Notes under the pieces: generated by a model
Told to the model about the DNA's origin: nothing
The model's database searches: none
What the model saw: the letters and a program-made list of their open reading frames with translations, nothing else
In this document: positions 24,280-38,398 of the stretch, piece after piece
Numbering within the stretch: the first letter of the stretch is position 1
Layout: each line of letters begins with the position of its first letter
DNA from: Talinum fruticosum
Lineage: Eukaryota > Streptophyta > Magnoliopsida > Caryophyllales > Talinaceae
Direction of reading: 5' to 3'
Length of the DNA stretch: 64,000 nucleotides
Assembly: GCA_021018815.1 (NCBI GenBank)
Contig: JAITYX010000021.1
Coordinates: forward strand, 6,229,001-6,293,000
Translations under genes and position numbers: made by a program

Positions 24280-27200
24280 ACCACTCCCTGCTGGTTTGGA
24301 GACTCCTAAAGCCAGCCTTGGGGGGGCTCGTATATGCATGTGCAGTAGAATAATAACATATAAAATTCATGTGTGCCTTTACATTTTTGGTCTTAGTGCA
24401 TAGTACTTCCTAAGTTCCTATGTAATAACTCGGACAGAATTAGTGTGGTTTATACTCAATACAAAATAAATGTCATGCTTACAGAAAGGAAAAAAAGCCT
24501 TATAAAAGGATAATGTTTTACAAGAGTAATGAAAATGTCACCTCTCCTATTTCACCTTTGTTTATTTAATGTTCATGTTTAGGGAATAGCTCTGATTGAA
24601 GGATGAGATGAGAATTGAGAACCCATATAAAAGCGAATTGGACAATGATAGCAAAGCATGCTGAAATTGATAGCAAGGTATTTACATGGAACACTAGAAG
24701 TATAATTTTGAAGTAAGTTGCAATATTGTCTCCCTTTTTGTTTTGTGGGATGGCCTAACATGAAAAGTGTAAACTCTGTTTGCAGGGGTAAGATTGCCTA
24801 TGCTTGGATTTTCCCTGATATGCTGCTTGAGTGAAATCTTCACTTTTGTTGTTGTGCAGCATTTGTGGTGTGAGCATATTGGTGTGTTCAGTATTGTTGC
24901 TAATATTTTGTGACACCAATTACAGAACTCAAGTTATCAAAACCAGAGTAGTGCAACATTATGTTTTCCACAGTGACATCTGCATGCAGTAATTGAGATT
25001 TTTCTGAATGATTGGTATTATGTGCAGTGTGCTATCTGTCAATAATAGTAGCGTTTCCTACACAATAGTCGGTCTCCAAACAATCTAAGGTGAGAAGTGC
25101 AAAGCTCCTTGGAATGTGCTCCAGGTTGGTTATCCATATTCCTTTTGTCACTTCACATTGTGGTTCACTCTGGCCATTGCTTGAAGGTTTCTTCAACTAG
25201 TTTATGCTGTAGTAGAGTAGTAAACCCTATCTTCATTTCTCAGAATGCAGTGTGATTTTTCGGGAGAGTGTTGCGTGTTCGTATGTATCTCTCGTATAAG
25301 ATGGCTGATACTCTCCATATACGTGAGTACGTGACGCAGTTCTGGTCTTGTAGACAACAAAACAGACTTTTCAGTCTACATTTCAGCTTTCCAATTCAAA
25401 ATATTTTAGCAAGTTGAGCATATGTTTGTCTACCAGTGGCCTTTCTGATTTTGAACTGGTGGTTGTATCTGGCTGCAAAAACTACCCATGTGCTAATGTA
25501 TCAAACCCTCCAATCGCTTTAGAGTAACGGTCTAAAAGGGTAGTACTTTGTCCTGACTGAGTTACGAATACCGAATAAAAGGTGCAGTATACTTCTGTGC
25601 CATAGAATATTCTATTGAATTAAGCAACTTGTGTTTTACATATTAGGAGCTCACATGGATCCCTCCAGCTCTGGTTCATTGAGCTATTTACAATACTAAA
25701 GTTTGACTGCTTTGCAGCATGAATATGGTTTAATTGGTTATTTAAAAATGAAGAGACCCTGATAGGGTCTTCTTTTTGTTAGTTTAATCAATGCGTTTAC
25801 TTGGCTGTTGCTCACGTGACTGCGGGTTGGCCAAGAAATAACAAGCGAATGATGACATGTGAGCATCACTAAGACACTAACTGATGGCGGCTGATATTCT
25901 TGTTTATGAAGTTGATTCCTTTCTCTACTGCTATGGTAACTAGACAATTACCACATTTGGCGGCCTAGCTTTGTTTTAGTACCAACGCTTGGCTGGAATA
26001 TCTGCACTTTTGCCCCCTCTTTTTTCATTCATGTGTGCGCATGTTCTTTAAAGCAGCTTTGGAAGGACCTACCCTACCAACCACCAAGGTATAAGACCTG
26101 GTATTGTCCTTGGTTACATTTGCGATACTTCTAAGAAGCCGTATTTTAAGGGTATGTATACTGACTGCTTTTTCCGCGTGCAGGGCAGGTTAATGAAGCG
26201 GTGAAGATTTGTGTTTTTAAGCTCGTTTGGTAGAGGTAATACTATAATGTAGGGAAGTCTATTGAAGCTCCTGATGTTTGAAGTATTATGAAACTATTCG
26301 AACGGTTTTGCTTTTGCTGGTATCAGAATTGAGCGTAATGAAATGTGATGTGAATAAGGAGATGCCTCCTGCACTAACAATAGAGGTGCAGAAGCTCTCA
26401 AATGGGATCATTGGACAGTCATTCAGATATTTTGGATCCCCAATAGTTGTATGCTTACATATTTTCGTAGATGTCATGAATCAAAGCCTTTAACCCAATG
26501 TGTTTGTGCACACTAAGGATAAGAAAAAGACGATATATACGTAATGGTAAAGATGTACCAAATCATGCTTTTTGACTTAGTGCAGCAGTGCTAGGTACAC
26601 TGGACTGCCGTTGGTAATGTCCATAGTGGCTCAGTTTCGTAATGTCCATAGTGGTTCAGTTTCACGTATATTATGTTGCAGCGCATGATGGTAAAGGAAA
26701 AGCAATGATGTACGAGAGAACAGTTGAAAGAGGTAAACATGAATTCGTTCATGGCAATTGGCTGTGGAATTTTATGGAGTATGGACAAGACTACATTTTT
26801 ATGGATTGTAAATTCTTGGGGAGGACCATCTCACAGTAAATGTCTCTGAAATGTTTGACATGGCAAGTTTCACTGCCTATTTTTTGTAACGTGGTTGACA
26901 ACGTCATTGACGACATATCATAATAAACTTGAGGCAGTTTCAACGAAGACCAACTATTCTTACATTGAACAGTCGATCACTTTTTGCTTAACATCTTGTA
27001 TGGATTCACATCTCGAAACCAAAACTTGTGAACCAAACCACCTTACACTAGATCCCGCAAATCTCAGGTTGCACCAAGTCAGATGTAACCAGCCTTACTC
27101 AACGATAAAATTAAAGTTATGATTACAGATCAAAATTCAGTGAACCTATTATACACCAAGAACTAGTGAACGGATTGCCGGCATCAGTTGCATAGTGCTA

Positions 27201-27390
27201 TCTTCCTATTTCAATAACTTTACACTCTCGCTCCAATTGGGGCCGGAGAAAGGCGGAAGGAAAACAAAAACAAGGTGGAACGGTCATCAACAACTAGGTT
27301 AAGTCAAGAAGGAAGCTTCATGCCTTCGGCCTCGGCTTCCTAGCTTCTGCTATACGAAGAATCAGCATTATTTACACGATTGATGGAAGT
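24280..27390. other. Noncoding interval upstream of the 24-kb CEP gene
   Basis: No gene is recognised. The only structure noted is a 25-bp tandem duplication at 26614-26663. Confidence 0.45.
26614..26663. repeat. 25-bp tandem duplication
   Basis: The unit GTAATGTCCATAGTGG plus nine bases occurs twice back to back, differing by one base (C/T). Confidence 0.85.
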
Positions 27391-30300
27391 TCAATAGTCA
27401 GCATGAAGGAACTTTTCATAAGCTGTTCCATTGAGCGTCTTGTTCACATCATCCCAGTTCTTGATGTGCTCCCACAGCGGGCCTCGGTGTATTTTTACCT
27501 GCCGGCTTGTTAGGGGCATTTGCGGTATCCCAAGAAAGTCCTCAATGTCCGCCAGTTTCTGCAAAATACGGTAGGTGAGGTTGGAGAAAATGTGAGGAGC
27601 ATGAAAACGTTCTTGGTCCAAGCTAAAAATCTTCTAGTCAGACAACACAAAATGTATCAATATTAAGGATCTCAGGGCATATCTTGTTAAATGATGGTTA
27701 TAAAATCCATGCAGTAATTAACAAAAACAGGGTAGAAGACAATATGTGAACACAATGAGCTCATTTTTTAAAAAAAGATATGCATAGAGTTGAAAGGTAA
27801 AAAGGATGCATTCATTTGAGAGCACTTGCAAAATGCAAATTATCACATGTTCTTACAGTTCGGTTCTTGATAAGATCTTCATAGTATAGAATGATATGCC
27901 GGGTGCTATTGAAGTATGCTAAAGCCTGGGTCATCTTGGATTCTTCTTCTTTGAGATCAAGTACTAATGATGTGGAATTGATGAAAGGCTTGTATTTTGA
28001 AAGTGTCTCAGCCTACAAAGTTCAGCTCCAGATAAGCACCACATGATTGACACAAAGGTACATACATAAAAGACAGAAATAGGTATAAACCTCTTCTGGA
28101 GAATGCACATGAGATTTGTGAGTTCCATTTAATAACTTAGCATAACGGTCAAAGGAATTCGCAAGTACTGAAACCATTCGCCTCAGAAGATTTCTTCGGA
28201 AGAGAAAGATCGCAGAGACACCCCTTCTGTTGAAGTAGTCGGCTATCTCTTGTGGATAGTCCATCAGTCCCTGAATTTTCAGAGTTGGCAACAAAAATCA
28301 AGAGATAGGGACCAGTTTTAAGATGTCCCATCTAAAGCAATACATCTCAATTTTTGTACATAAAACTCTAGTGAAATGCAAAGATTTTTTACATACATGG
28401 TCTTCCAAGAGAACCATGCAAAAGACAGAAACCGAGAGCAACCCCTGTAATCATCAAACATTTGTACTACTGATGCAGCAATACGTCTCAATTTTTGTAC
28501 ATAAAACTCTAGTGAAATGCAAAGCTTTTTACATACATGGTCTTCCAAGAGAACCATGCAAAAGACAGAAACCGATAGCAACCCCTGTAATCATCAGACA
28601 TTTGTACTACTGATGGAAGCAACTCAACTTTGAGTATTCCAAGTGCGATTCATGCATAAATAGACAAATTGAGAAGCTACATATTTCCGACATAATGACC
28701 ATATTTTGTGGATAAATGCACAAGAACAAATGGAGTGGTGATGCTCAACAATCAACGAGGGGCATGTCCCAGGCTAATGGTCATGTATTAAAGCTCATAG
28801 AGAAGTAATTGCACAGAAAGTTGGTGAAAACAATCCCCATGATCAAGAAAATTAGATAACATGTGGTGATACATACAAAAACGGTGCTTGCAAAATGATT
28901 AAATAGGGATGGGGCAATGAGGCCATAATTAGATATCTTGTGGTGTTATTTCAATTTCGGATTACATTTGAGTCTACAATAAGTTCATCCATTAACCTTA
29001 TCAAAGAACTGCACCAGAAAAACAAACCTATCAAAGAAACATTATCTATGCCCGTCAAAAAAAAAAAAAAAAAAAAAGGGAGATTGTTCCAAGTCAGACT
29101 TGGGTCAAAATCAGGCTACCTTATGTCATGTCATTTAGCTGTGGATTTGGTTGAACAGTTAGGTGTGAATAATATAGAGTTCCCAGGTCTACAGCAACTT
29201 TCATGAATTTTGAGTGATACCGTCCATTATGAGTTCAAAATTTTGACATCCAATTGACATAAAGCCGTGAATTCTACTTACATAATTGGCAATTGACTTA
29301 TTGTGTTTCACGTGTGTCCGATTAGAATTTTTTATCTATTCCAAAGACAAGCAAAAGCACACAATGTGGGAGCATCATATCCTCCACATTCAACCTATAA
29401 AATTGATGGGCCGATAATTTCATCCTACCAGTGGATAGAAGAGTACTCACTGAGGATGAAAAAATATAAAGAACTGGTTTCTATGGTTCAATGTTCACTT
29501 TCATTCAACATTTCCTTTTTGATGTGTAGAGATATATGTCTATCCATTACAAGCAACCCCAGGTGAGCCGGGGAGGGTGATATAAAAGCATTGATTCTGT
29601 CATACAATCAACAGAGTGGCTCCCCTAACAATCCCCTTATAATGAGTTTAAAAAAGGTATGCAACCTTGATAGGAAAAGCATGGAACAATTACTGCTCTA
29701 GGATAATAAAGTATATGGCAATTTCATGGGATAATTAAGTTCTTCACAATCCAAAACATGAACTAGTGCTTGATCTCAACCAATGGATTAAGTAGTGAAT
29801 TGCCAAAAAAATTCACCATAACATCCAGAACTTGTCGATACCAAGACATTCACATAGAATAAGAAACATATTCAGCACACACTTCAACCCCCCGAGGCAG
29901 GACCGCACTTTTTCTGTTAGATTTTATTCCTTTTGTGTCAATTTAATTCATGTTAATGAAGGAAATAAGCTGTTTCTTTCTATAAAAGGTGAATTTGCAA
30001 GACACCCGCGATCTGACAGCCCCAATGAAGGGAGTGACAAAGAAGTGAACAGCCTCTCTGAACACTATTTCAACTTTTCAAGTCTTTCATAAAAAAAAAA
30101 ATTAAATAAAACGTTTCAAGTCAACATGCATATTACTTGCATCTCCTAAACCAAACCAAAAGCAACAAAGAAAAAAATGGCCGATAGAAGAAATGCTAAA
30201 TAGCATAAATCATATTCTAAAAAACAGGATATAAAGCAAGATCGGGATCCAATGTTATCAAGAAACTACTACCTCCTTATCCTCTTGAATGGGCTACAGT

Positions 30301-31904
30301 GCTACACAGAAGCACCATATCTCAAGACAAGATAAAGGGAAAAAGGGAATGATAACAAGAGCAAATCCATAGCCCACATTCCTTGCCAAGACAACATTTT
30401 TACCCACTTCTGAAAGCCCTAATCCTTTAACTTAAAGGTCAAACTCTTACCTCAACAACCATGTCAATTCTAGTACTTTAGTCCCATAAGCACAATTTGT
30501 CAGGATATAAGATACTAAATAGCATAACACAAGCAACATCAACATTCATATTAAGAATTTATCGCTTGTTTACCTGATTGAGCATCCATTTTAAGCCGAC
30601 AGCAGCAGAGCACTCGTTCTTGGAAGCACTACTGAGCCAATCCAAGTTGTAGACTCTATCAAGAGTCCTGATGATAGATGAGATGTTGTCTCTCCTTTCT
30701 TTGATAGAGAATATTTCACCATTGGAGCTCACATTAATATGACTATTTAACAAAGTTTCAAACCATCCACTCCCTGATCTTTGCATTGATATGATGACAA
30801 AGAAATGAACCGGATTACCCGCACATTCAGCCCTATACAACAAGGAACACCATTAACTCGTAATCCAAGTCAAGTATACACAGAACATTTGTGCAGAGTA
30901 CTTATTATCACCTGTTAAATGTTTCAGGCTGTGGATAATGCAGGTCCAAATCCTCCAAATTTTTCGACCTTAAGTTACAACATGGTCTATCAATAACTTC
31001 AATAATAGACTTAGTTTGACTGCTGATCTGTTTTAGACAGATTGAACAAATGTATACACCGCATACTGTAGCAATCACTAGTAATGTCATCCTTAATATC
31101 AAGGGAGTTGCCTTCGGAAGCTTTATGACGAAAGTATCCTGTGATTCACAAAATACCCGTATCTGAATACTTACATATGAAACTCCAGTTCTTGGGTTAA
31201 TATCTACCCAATTAATAGCATAGAACTACAACATGCAATTTAATACAAATAAAAATCCAGTATAATGCAAAAGAGCAAGATCAATGGTTTGTTCAAAACA
31301 ATAGGAATGGGTGATTTTTTTGTTTATATGGGCATTACATTGAAAGCATGACCAATAAAAACTTGGAAGCTTTAACCCAAATTACATGAACTTTACCAAA
31401 GTGAGCTTTCAGAACCCAGAATGCAGAAAAGAAAAAGTAGATCCATTGGACCAAAATAGCACAAATTCAACAACCATTGAACAGATTGAACATAATGTAG
31501 CAAAAATTCGGCTTTAATTAGGCATATCCAAACCAATGAAATTAGAAAAAGAAGCAAATCTATCAGCCCAGCTGCTTTTTTTAGTTTTTTTTACACTACC
31601 CACCTTATAAAATCTATCTTAGTTATCATCTCCAAACCCAAACACAAATTCACGTACTGCCGATAACAGAGGCAACCAAGATTTCAACAAGAAAATCCAA
31701 AATACACACGACAATGAAGCATTCATCTGATAGCCAGAAACAAGCGAAAAGATGGAAAAGAACACAATCTAACAACTGCCCACCATAGTATTTAAACAGA
31801 AAAGCTAACCCAAAACTTGAATCCACAAGAAAAAAGCAAGAGAGAGGGTTCATCTCAGAAATCTACTGGGTTACCTTATTGAAAGAACAGAGATCCTCTG
31901 CCAT
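27391..31904 (-). CDS. Membrane-anchored sulfotransferase-fold (P-loop) protein
   Basis: Six exons join with consistent GT-AG sites and phases: 31904-31875, 31138-30912, 30832-30574, 28270-28091, 28012-27857 and 27558-27391. They give a 339-residue protein. The short first exon encodes MAEDLCSFNK. The second carries one membrane segment (about residues 25-46, LRMTLLVIATVCGVYICSI), so this is probably a type II Golgi or endomembrane protein. The P-loop-like 5'-phosphosulfate-binding loop is QRSGSGWFETLL (about 103-114). The 3'-phosphate-binding stretch is FLFRRNLLRRMVS (about 194-206), with a conserved Arg and Ser. A later ILYYEDL motif is also present. These are PAPS-dependent sulfotransferase signatures. 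It resembles the plant group annotated as P-loop NTPase / sulfotransferase-domain proteins; the acceptor substrate is not known to me. No frame defect was found in any exon. The 5' leader holds a GA repeat (32021-32064). Confidence 0.88.
28337..28617. repeat. Tandem duplication of about 141 bp inside a sulfotransferase intron
   Basis: Copy 1 (28337-28477) and copy 2 (28478-28617) run in the same direction with only a few differences. Both start GCAATAC[A/G]TCTCAATTTT and end TTTGTACTACTGATG. They lie in the 28271-30573 intron, 67 bp before its 3' splice site on the coding strand. Confidence 0.92.
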
Positions 31905-31984
31905 TTTTCCAGGACAGTAGAGAGACAGGTGGGTGACAAACCCAGTAGTGCTCAATTTGCTCTTCTCATCTCAGCTTCCCGAGG

Positions 31985-33555
31985 TTATGAGATAGATTTT
32001 TCCCCTTTGAGCTTGCTCCTCTCCTGCTAGAGAGAGAAAGAGAGAAAGAGAGAAAGAGAGAGAGAGCGGCGTTAACGGGCAGAAGCCAGAAAGGTGTCCT
32101 CTTTACTGTGTTTCTCTAAGCTCCCCGCTTGTTTTGCATCAATTTTCTTTTGGATTAGTACAAATCATTACGGATTAATTAAAGATTTAATCTTTGAAAA
32201 AAATTTAATTAATGTTAATGAAAGGGGAAGAGGAAGGGTATCCTTTGTCGTCGAGGAGAAGTGAAGGGGTCCAACTCCAAATCCAAATTGTTGTTGACTT
32301 GACCGTCCGTGGAATCAGTACACCACGCGGAGGCGGAGCCCTACGTCCAAATCATCAAATTTCAATGTTTGAGAACCTTGTAGAATTTCTTTGGGTCTTC
32401 ACTTGTAAAATATTAAAAATTACTCCCTTTGTCTCCCTAATATTATTATAATTGAAAAAACTCATATCTTAAGAAACTAAATATTGTAAATGATGCTTAT
32501 ATTTATATTATTTTTTGACTGTTTATATTTATGTTATTTTTATCGGTTGATTTCATTAATTTTAATTGAAAATGATTCAATATAAAATTTTATATAGTTT
32601 AATTAAAATGATATTTCTATTCTACGAATTTGGGAAAGATAAATTAAAGTTGAAGAAGGAAAAATTGATGCTACAAATATAAAGTTGAATGAGTGTATAT
32701 TTAATATTAATTTTATCAAAATAAAGATTGATTTTAATATTTTAGAGATTTATTCGTGTTAGAAAAATAATTTTTGTAGATGTTGTATAGTTTTCATTAA
32801 TGAAATTTCTTTTTCTATATTAAAAATAAAAGTAGTTAACAATTTCATCTCATTATTTGGGGATTAGTTTAATTTGGGGTGTTGAAGATTTCAAAAGTGA
32901 TGTTAAATTAGGTAATTAAAAATTATAGGCGACTATGTTTGCCGGCTTTATACATCATAACACTTTTGAATAATTCCTTCAACAATCTTCCGTCCACACT
33001 TATGCTTTTGATTAACATAACTTAAAGATTATGGAATGGATGATCGAATAAAAATAAAGAAAAAAATACATACGTTATTGAATTTGACAAGAAAATTATG
33101 CATATTGGCTTTGTTAATTACTGTTTAAGGAGATAAGCAAAGTGGTCGACAAAAAGTTAATTAGGGATCACACCCTAAAAAAGTCTTAATTATGGAAGAA
33201 GGAAGAAGTGGATGGTATTTTCCCATTCGCAAAATTTGTTGACAGGGACTGACTTCTAATAATCACCACCAAAAGTCAAAACCCACGGTTTTTTTTTCAC
33301 TTAATTTATTTTCAGTGATGTGACTACGTGATCTAAGCTTTTGTCCTACAAATAGCTATGACATTGAAATACCGTCTTACATAAGGTATTGTATTTGAAA
33401 CCTTGGAAGCAAAACTCTTCTAAATTTATAATATCATTAAAATTTTAAACGATGTCTAGTACAAAAATGCTTGAAATAACATGTCTTTTTAAGTCTCAAC
33501 TATTATGTCTTATTTTTTCGAGATATCATCTTAAGAGTTTAAACTTTTTCTTATC
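31985..33555. other. Intergenic AT-rich DNA upstream of the sulfotransferase gene
   Basis: It contains the leader GA repeat (32021-32064). At 32424 there is a Stowaway-like end (CTCCCTTTGTCTCCC), but no clear matching partner. No gene is seen. Confidence 0.5.
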
Positions 33556-34154
33556 CCTCTCTCTCTCTCTCCCTCTCTCTCACACACACACACACATATA
33601 TATATTAAAAGTTGGGTAGAATTAATGTATGCTTGACATGTAAGATGCTTAGCATCGCAATAATGTAAGATAGTTATTGCAATACCATATAAATATCCTA
33701 TGTCAATTACATCGATTTTACCCTATGTAAGATTAAAAATCATAATGTAAGATTGATTACTTTTTAAAATTACATATTATGTGTTTATTTAGATGTGTAT
33801 ACTTCTCAAACTAATTTATTTTAATTTTGTGAATAATATTGTGTAATAATATGAATTAAGATAAAATATTGTATTTATCCTATATACATTATATTTTCAA
33901 AAGAAATTAAAATTTTAAAGCTTAAAACAGTAAAAAGAAGAAAAGACAAATAATGAGTTAAATATATAAATAATGAAAATAAGTTATAAAAAAATTTTAA
34001 ACCATATTTATTAACTATTTAAAGAAAAATCTATCGACTTATGTTCTTTTAACTTATTATTAATTTTTATTATTATAAATTAATTAGAAATAATAAAATT
34101 ATAAAGGTAACTAATTATAAAAATAAAATTAATAAATACCCTTGCATAGTAAGG

Positions 34155-34165
<11 letters not shown>
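33556..34165. mobile_element. Helitron-like nonautonomous element, copy A
   Basis: A CT/CA/TA microsatellite (33556-33605) leads into TTAAAAGTTGGGTAGAAT. About 550 bp of AT-rich sequence follows, then a decayed terminal hairpin CCCTTGCATAGTAAGGGG. The same head (TTAAAAGTTGAGGTAGG) and a better-preserved tail recur immediately downstream, which is why I read this as one of two tandem copies. The boundaries are approximate. Confidence 0.45.

Positions 34166-34189
<24 letters not shown>
34157..34189. repeat. (TA)n microsatellite at the junction of two Helitron-like copies
   Basis: About 16 TA units between the decayed hairpin of copy A and the head of copy B. Confidence 0.95.
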
Positions 34190-34194
<5 letters not shown>

Positions 34195-34855
34195 GTTGAG
34201 GTAGGAGCTCTATATGAGTGACACATAGGATGCTTATGTGGAGTATCTCATAAATGTAGTGTTTATGTAATGTATGCATTAAATTATATTTTAAATAATT
34301 AATTTATATGAAATTGTCTATCATAAATTAAATAATTATATTGATCCAAAAACTAATTTGTTCACATTTAAACATTACCGTTAGATATATGCATTAGTAT
34401 ACTTTTTCATAATTTATAAAAGTTGGTGAGAATCAATGTATAACTATTGGTTAAAAATGATATATGATTATATAAGTAACCCATATATAATAACCATATA
34501 TAGGATTACTTGACTACACAAATGTTCATCGTAGATTGAATTAATACAAACCTATACCTAATAAAACAAATGATTTTTTAATTGCATATATATAAAGTAA
34601 TTAGTAAGAATGCAATATAATTATTATTAAATTAAGAGAATTTTAAAAAGTAGTAAATGATATAAAAATTAAAAAAAATTAAAAGTTATATAAGCAAGAA
34701 TTTTTTTTTGGTGCAGAAATTATATAAATAACAATAATTACATTGTTATAAATTTATCATATATTTTAAAATTATATACTTTATTATTTATTTACATTAA
34801 TAAAATTAAAAATAAAAATAACTAAAGTCCTTGCATCGCAAGGGTATAACACTGA
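34166..34855. mobile_element. Helitron-like nonautonomous element, copy B (with possible internal start at 34407)
   Basis: The right end has the Helitron layout: a perfect 6-bp hairpin CCTTGC-ATC-GCAAGG (34829-34843), 8 bases, then CTGA (a CTRR terminus, 34852-34855) followed by T. The left end shares its head with copy A. A second head-like segment (TCATAATTTATAAAAGTTGG, from 34407) suggests either a shorter 449-bp element or a nested one. No inverted repeats or target duplications are seen, as expected for Helitrons. There is no coding capacity. Confidence 0.55.
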
Positions 34856-37600
34856 TTTGTTATACAATTTTCACAAATTTTAAAGATTTTACTACCAGGG
34901 CGGAGCTATTTGATTACCAAGGGTGTTAGGCAAAAAAAATAATTTATGTTTAAAATTTTTAAAAAATTCATAAAATTGCTAAAGAGGACAAACATAAAAA
35001 ATAATAATACTTATAAAATTTAAAATCATTAAAAATAGGACACGCTTTAATATATTTGTTAGCTTTACCACTGGTATCACCCATTAAAATTTTTGTCGAA
35101 TGGATTAGATGAAGTGATAGAGTCACTATGTTAAGGAACTAATTAAGCTGAATTTTAATAAAATAAATCAGAGATTTACTAATTTAATTGATCAGAATTG
35201 TCTCATCTTAACCCCCAACACCCCCCAAAAAAAAAGTTTTTCATGTAACGCATTTATCTTAATTACTGACCTTAATTAGTAAGTTTTACCTAATAGTTGA
35301 AACTAGTCCTTCTCAATTCGTAACTTGGGTTTTAAGCTAACTAATTTGTTTGTTGGAAAATGCGTCATTTAAAAATAATTTCAGATTAAATTACAAATTA
35401 GGTGGTAATAAATGAACATTAAGTTGCGATGAGAGCGATATTTTTTTTTAATGGCCGAAAAAGATCGCATTGTGGCTAACATTACGTTTAGGAACTCTCG
35501 TTTGCCATTTTTGGGCTCTTAGCTTGCATATTTGAAAATTAGTTGATTTTTTTTTGTCATAAACAAATTTATAAGGAAAAAGAAGTTTAACTCAACTTTG
35601 AAAATCATCGTTAGAGGAGAAAACACAATTAGTGAAGGTATGAATAAAGAATTAATCAAACTGTAACAACTAACTCTATGTCATTAAGCCTTTATTCTTA
35701 CCAATAAAAACTATATTCTTACCAATAAAGTTATACTAAATGTATATTGATCTATTGTAATTAGTCGATTTTAATTTTTTAATTAAAATTTTCTTTTTTT
35801 TATGGGATAATTTTTTGTCTAATTATACTATATTGTGTTATTAAAATTTTTTATATCCATTTAGTTAGTACATTCTATGATTGTTGCTAATATTTTTGTT
35901 TTAATTAAGTAGTTGAGTTTATTAAAAAGACCAACAAAAAATAATACAACCTATCAATCATCAAACAATTATTATATATGGGTATCATAATTTATCGCGT
36001 AACTTAAATTCTAATCATAACTTATCTTGTAACTTAAATCCTTACTTTTGTAATAAACTGATATATACACTGAAAATATCATAAATTTATGATCCTCATT
36101 CTACCACTAATAATATAGTTATTCACCAAAAAACACATAGTCATACTAATTGATTATAGATCTAGTGGCAAGTGCTCTATATTTTCACCCTCTTCATTAA
36201 GGTTTGAACCTTGGAGGAAATAATTTATTGCAAACTGTGTAAAGAAGTTGGGGTGGATCTAGAGTATACGCCTCGAGTTGGGTCTTTAAATCCAATTGTA
36301 ATTATCTTTTAGACGAGATAGGGTCTAGTTAGGTGGCCCACACTTAAAAAAAAATTATTACATACCCATGAACTAAAAAAACGAGATTATCTTAGTGTCA
36401 TTTTCATTATGAGAAGCTATTTACTTAAAAATGAAGCAACGTTCATGATCAACTATGCATTTGTGTACATCTGTTGACTTTTGATGCCATGGATAGATTG
36501 CTTCCTCCTTACTTGAAAACTTGATGGAAATTCTCAAATCTAACTTTTGCATTGTTTCGAGGGTGGCTACTCTAATTTTCGCAGTGAGATTTGTAATGAT
36601 TATCCCCGGAAAACAGGAGCTAGAAAATATTTTATGAGAGCATGCACGATGCTTGGGTGCTCGAAGATCAATCATCAATGGCGTGCTTGAATTTGCATGG
36701 GTAGCTCCTTGTTGTTCAACTTCACAATATATTTTTAAATTTTGGTTCAAGCCAATTTTCCTTTCCATCATCGCTCTTTTGTTATTACTATATTCTTCTC
36801 TAGTATTACAAAGTCAAGCCAAATTTTCGTAAGTAAAGGACCATAATGTATCCAATATTTGTTTTAAATACCGTCATATCTATATATAAAGAAAGAGATA
36901 GAATCTTCTACTGCTTGTCGTTGTAGATGATGTTGATTGTTGGAGTTCTATAAATAAGTGCTCTTATACGGTGAACTCAAAATTTATAATCTCGAGTCAC
37001 GTGGGAGTGAAAAATGTATAAAAATTATGTACTCGTTTACTTAGGTTTGTCGATTAAAGTCACCATAAAAGATATTTTATTTTAATTTTTTAAAACTCAC
37101 CCTTATTTCCATAATTTTAAAAAAGATTAGATTTCCTCACCTAAATTATGTCAAATCAACTGAGTCACTTATATAAGTATTTATAAAAATAAGGGTTTGA
37201 GAGAAGGGGGGAACAAATACTGTTGTACTATTCCTTCTAGGACTGTAGAGGATACTAGAATATAATTTATGTTCTCGAGATTAAAAAATAATTTGTATAT
37301 GTAAACTAGAACCTAACATATATTAGTTCAAGTAATTTGACATTTATTTCCGGTAAGCAAGATCTTAGGTTTGTGGCCAACAATCACCATGCACGACACT
37401 TAAAACTTTAAAAACAAATACAATTGCTTGTAGTTTCTATATTGCGTTGCGGTAGGTGGAGAAAATAATGGGTGATTGTCGATCAGAAAATTCCTGAAAA
37501 TGTTGACAATTCATATGCTTAAACAAATAGTAGTATTAACTAAAAGAGGGAGGACAGAGAATTCCAACTTCCTGTGGCAACTCCCGAGATGACAGCTTCA
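34856..37600. other. Intergenic AT-rich DNA, no gene seen
   Basis: Two short local duplications (TCTTACCAATAAA near 35696 and 35714; CGTAACTTAAAT-like strings near 35998 and 36030). A GGGCGGAGCTATTTG string near 34899 resembles a common plant transposon end but has no partner. A 116-codon ORF at 36421-36771 (minus) shows no family features. Confidence 0.45.
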
Positions 37601-38398
37601 CAACAACAGCAACTTCAGTAGACATGTCAAAACAAGGTCATTTAAGGAGGATCTTCAGGAAGATTTGTCACTTATCGCCACATTTAAGCTCAGCCTTACG
37701 AGTCAAGTGGACCATCCAAATCAAAATTTATTAGCAATTCAGTGCCGCCCCAAAAATGCAGTACCTGCTTTTCTTCTGTCCAAATATTGTCTAGTATAAA
37801 AAACGGTAGAAGATAATTAAACCCGGATTTGGATCTCTGCTGTTGGAATCTTGCAGTTCCCATCCAACGACATAATTCAGCATTACTTACAAACTTACAC
37901 AGAATTGGCAATAAAAATTTGCCCAGAATTCTCAACCGTTTAACAGGAACATTGCTAGATTACAATCAGATTCTGAAACCAAATTATACCCTTCAGAAAC
38001 TCTGGCTTCCTACTTCCTGTAGAAGTGGCTTCTAAGATTGCATAAATCTGCTTACCACAATCCTTCCCGGGCACGGCTTCAGGGTAAGCAGAACTGAGAA
38101 TACGATAAAAGTTTTCGGCTGAGGATATTATAAGATTGATATCCAATAAGTGGAACTTTATGAGATTTCCAACCAATTCAATTACATATATGCTTCAATT
38201 TCAGCTCAGCAGTATATAAAGCTATAAACAAGAAAGAATTGTGAACAGAAAAAAGGAGAGAAAGAATACCCCCTAGCCTAGATCTTCTGAGAGTAAGAAC
38301 TGTGTATCTACAAGTTACAAACTGGAAAAGCCAATCTTCCACAAATAAATACCTGTCTTTGTCCTACAATCTTTAGAGGATCTTCTCTTGGACCTCAA

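Noticed and set aside
28337..28617. CRISPR-like repeat array
   Set aside because: It is a two-copy tandem duplication without spacers, in a plant intron.
32424..32720. Stowaway-like MITE starting CTCCCTTTGTCTCCC
   Set aside because: No matching inverted right end could be located, so no element was called.
36421..36771. 116-codon minus-strand ORF
   Set aside because: Isolated in AT-rich intergenic DNA, no recognisable motif; I looked for an RNase H pattern and could not support one.
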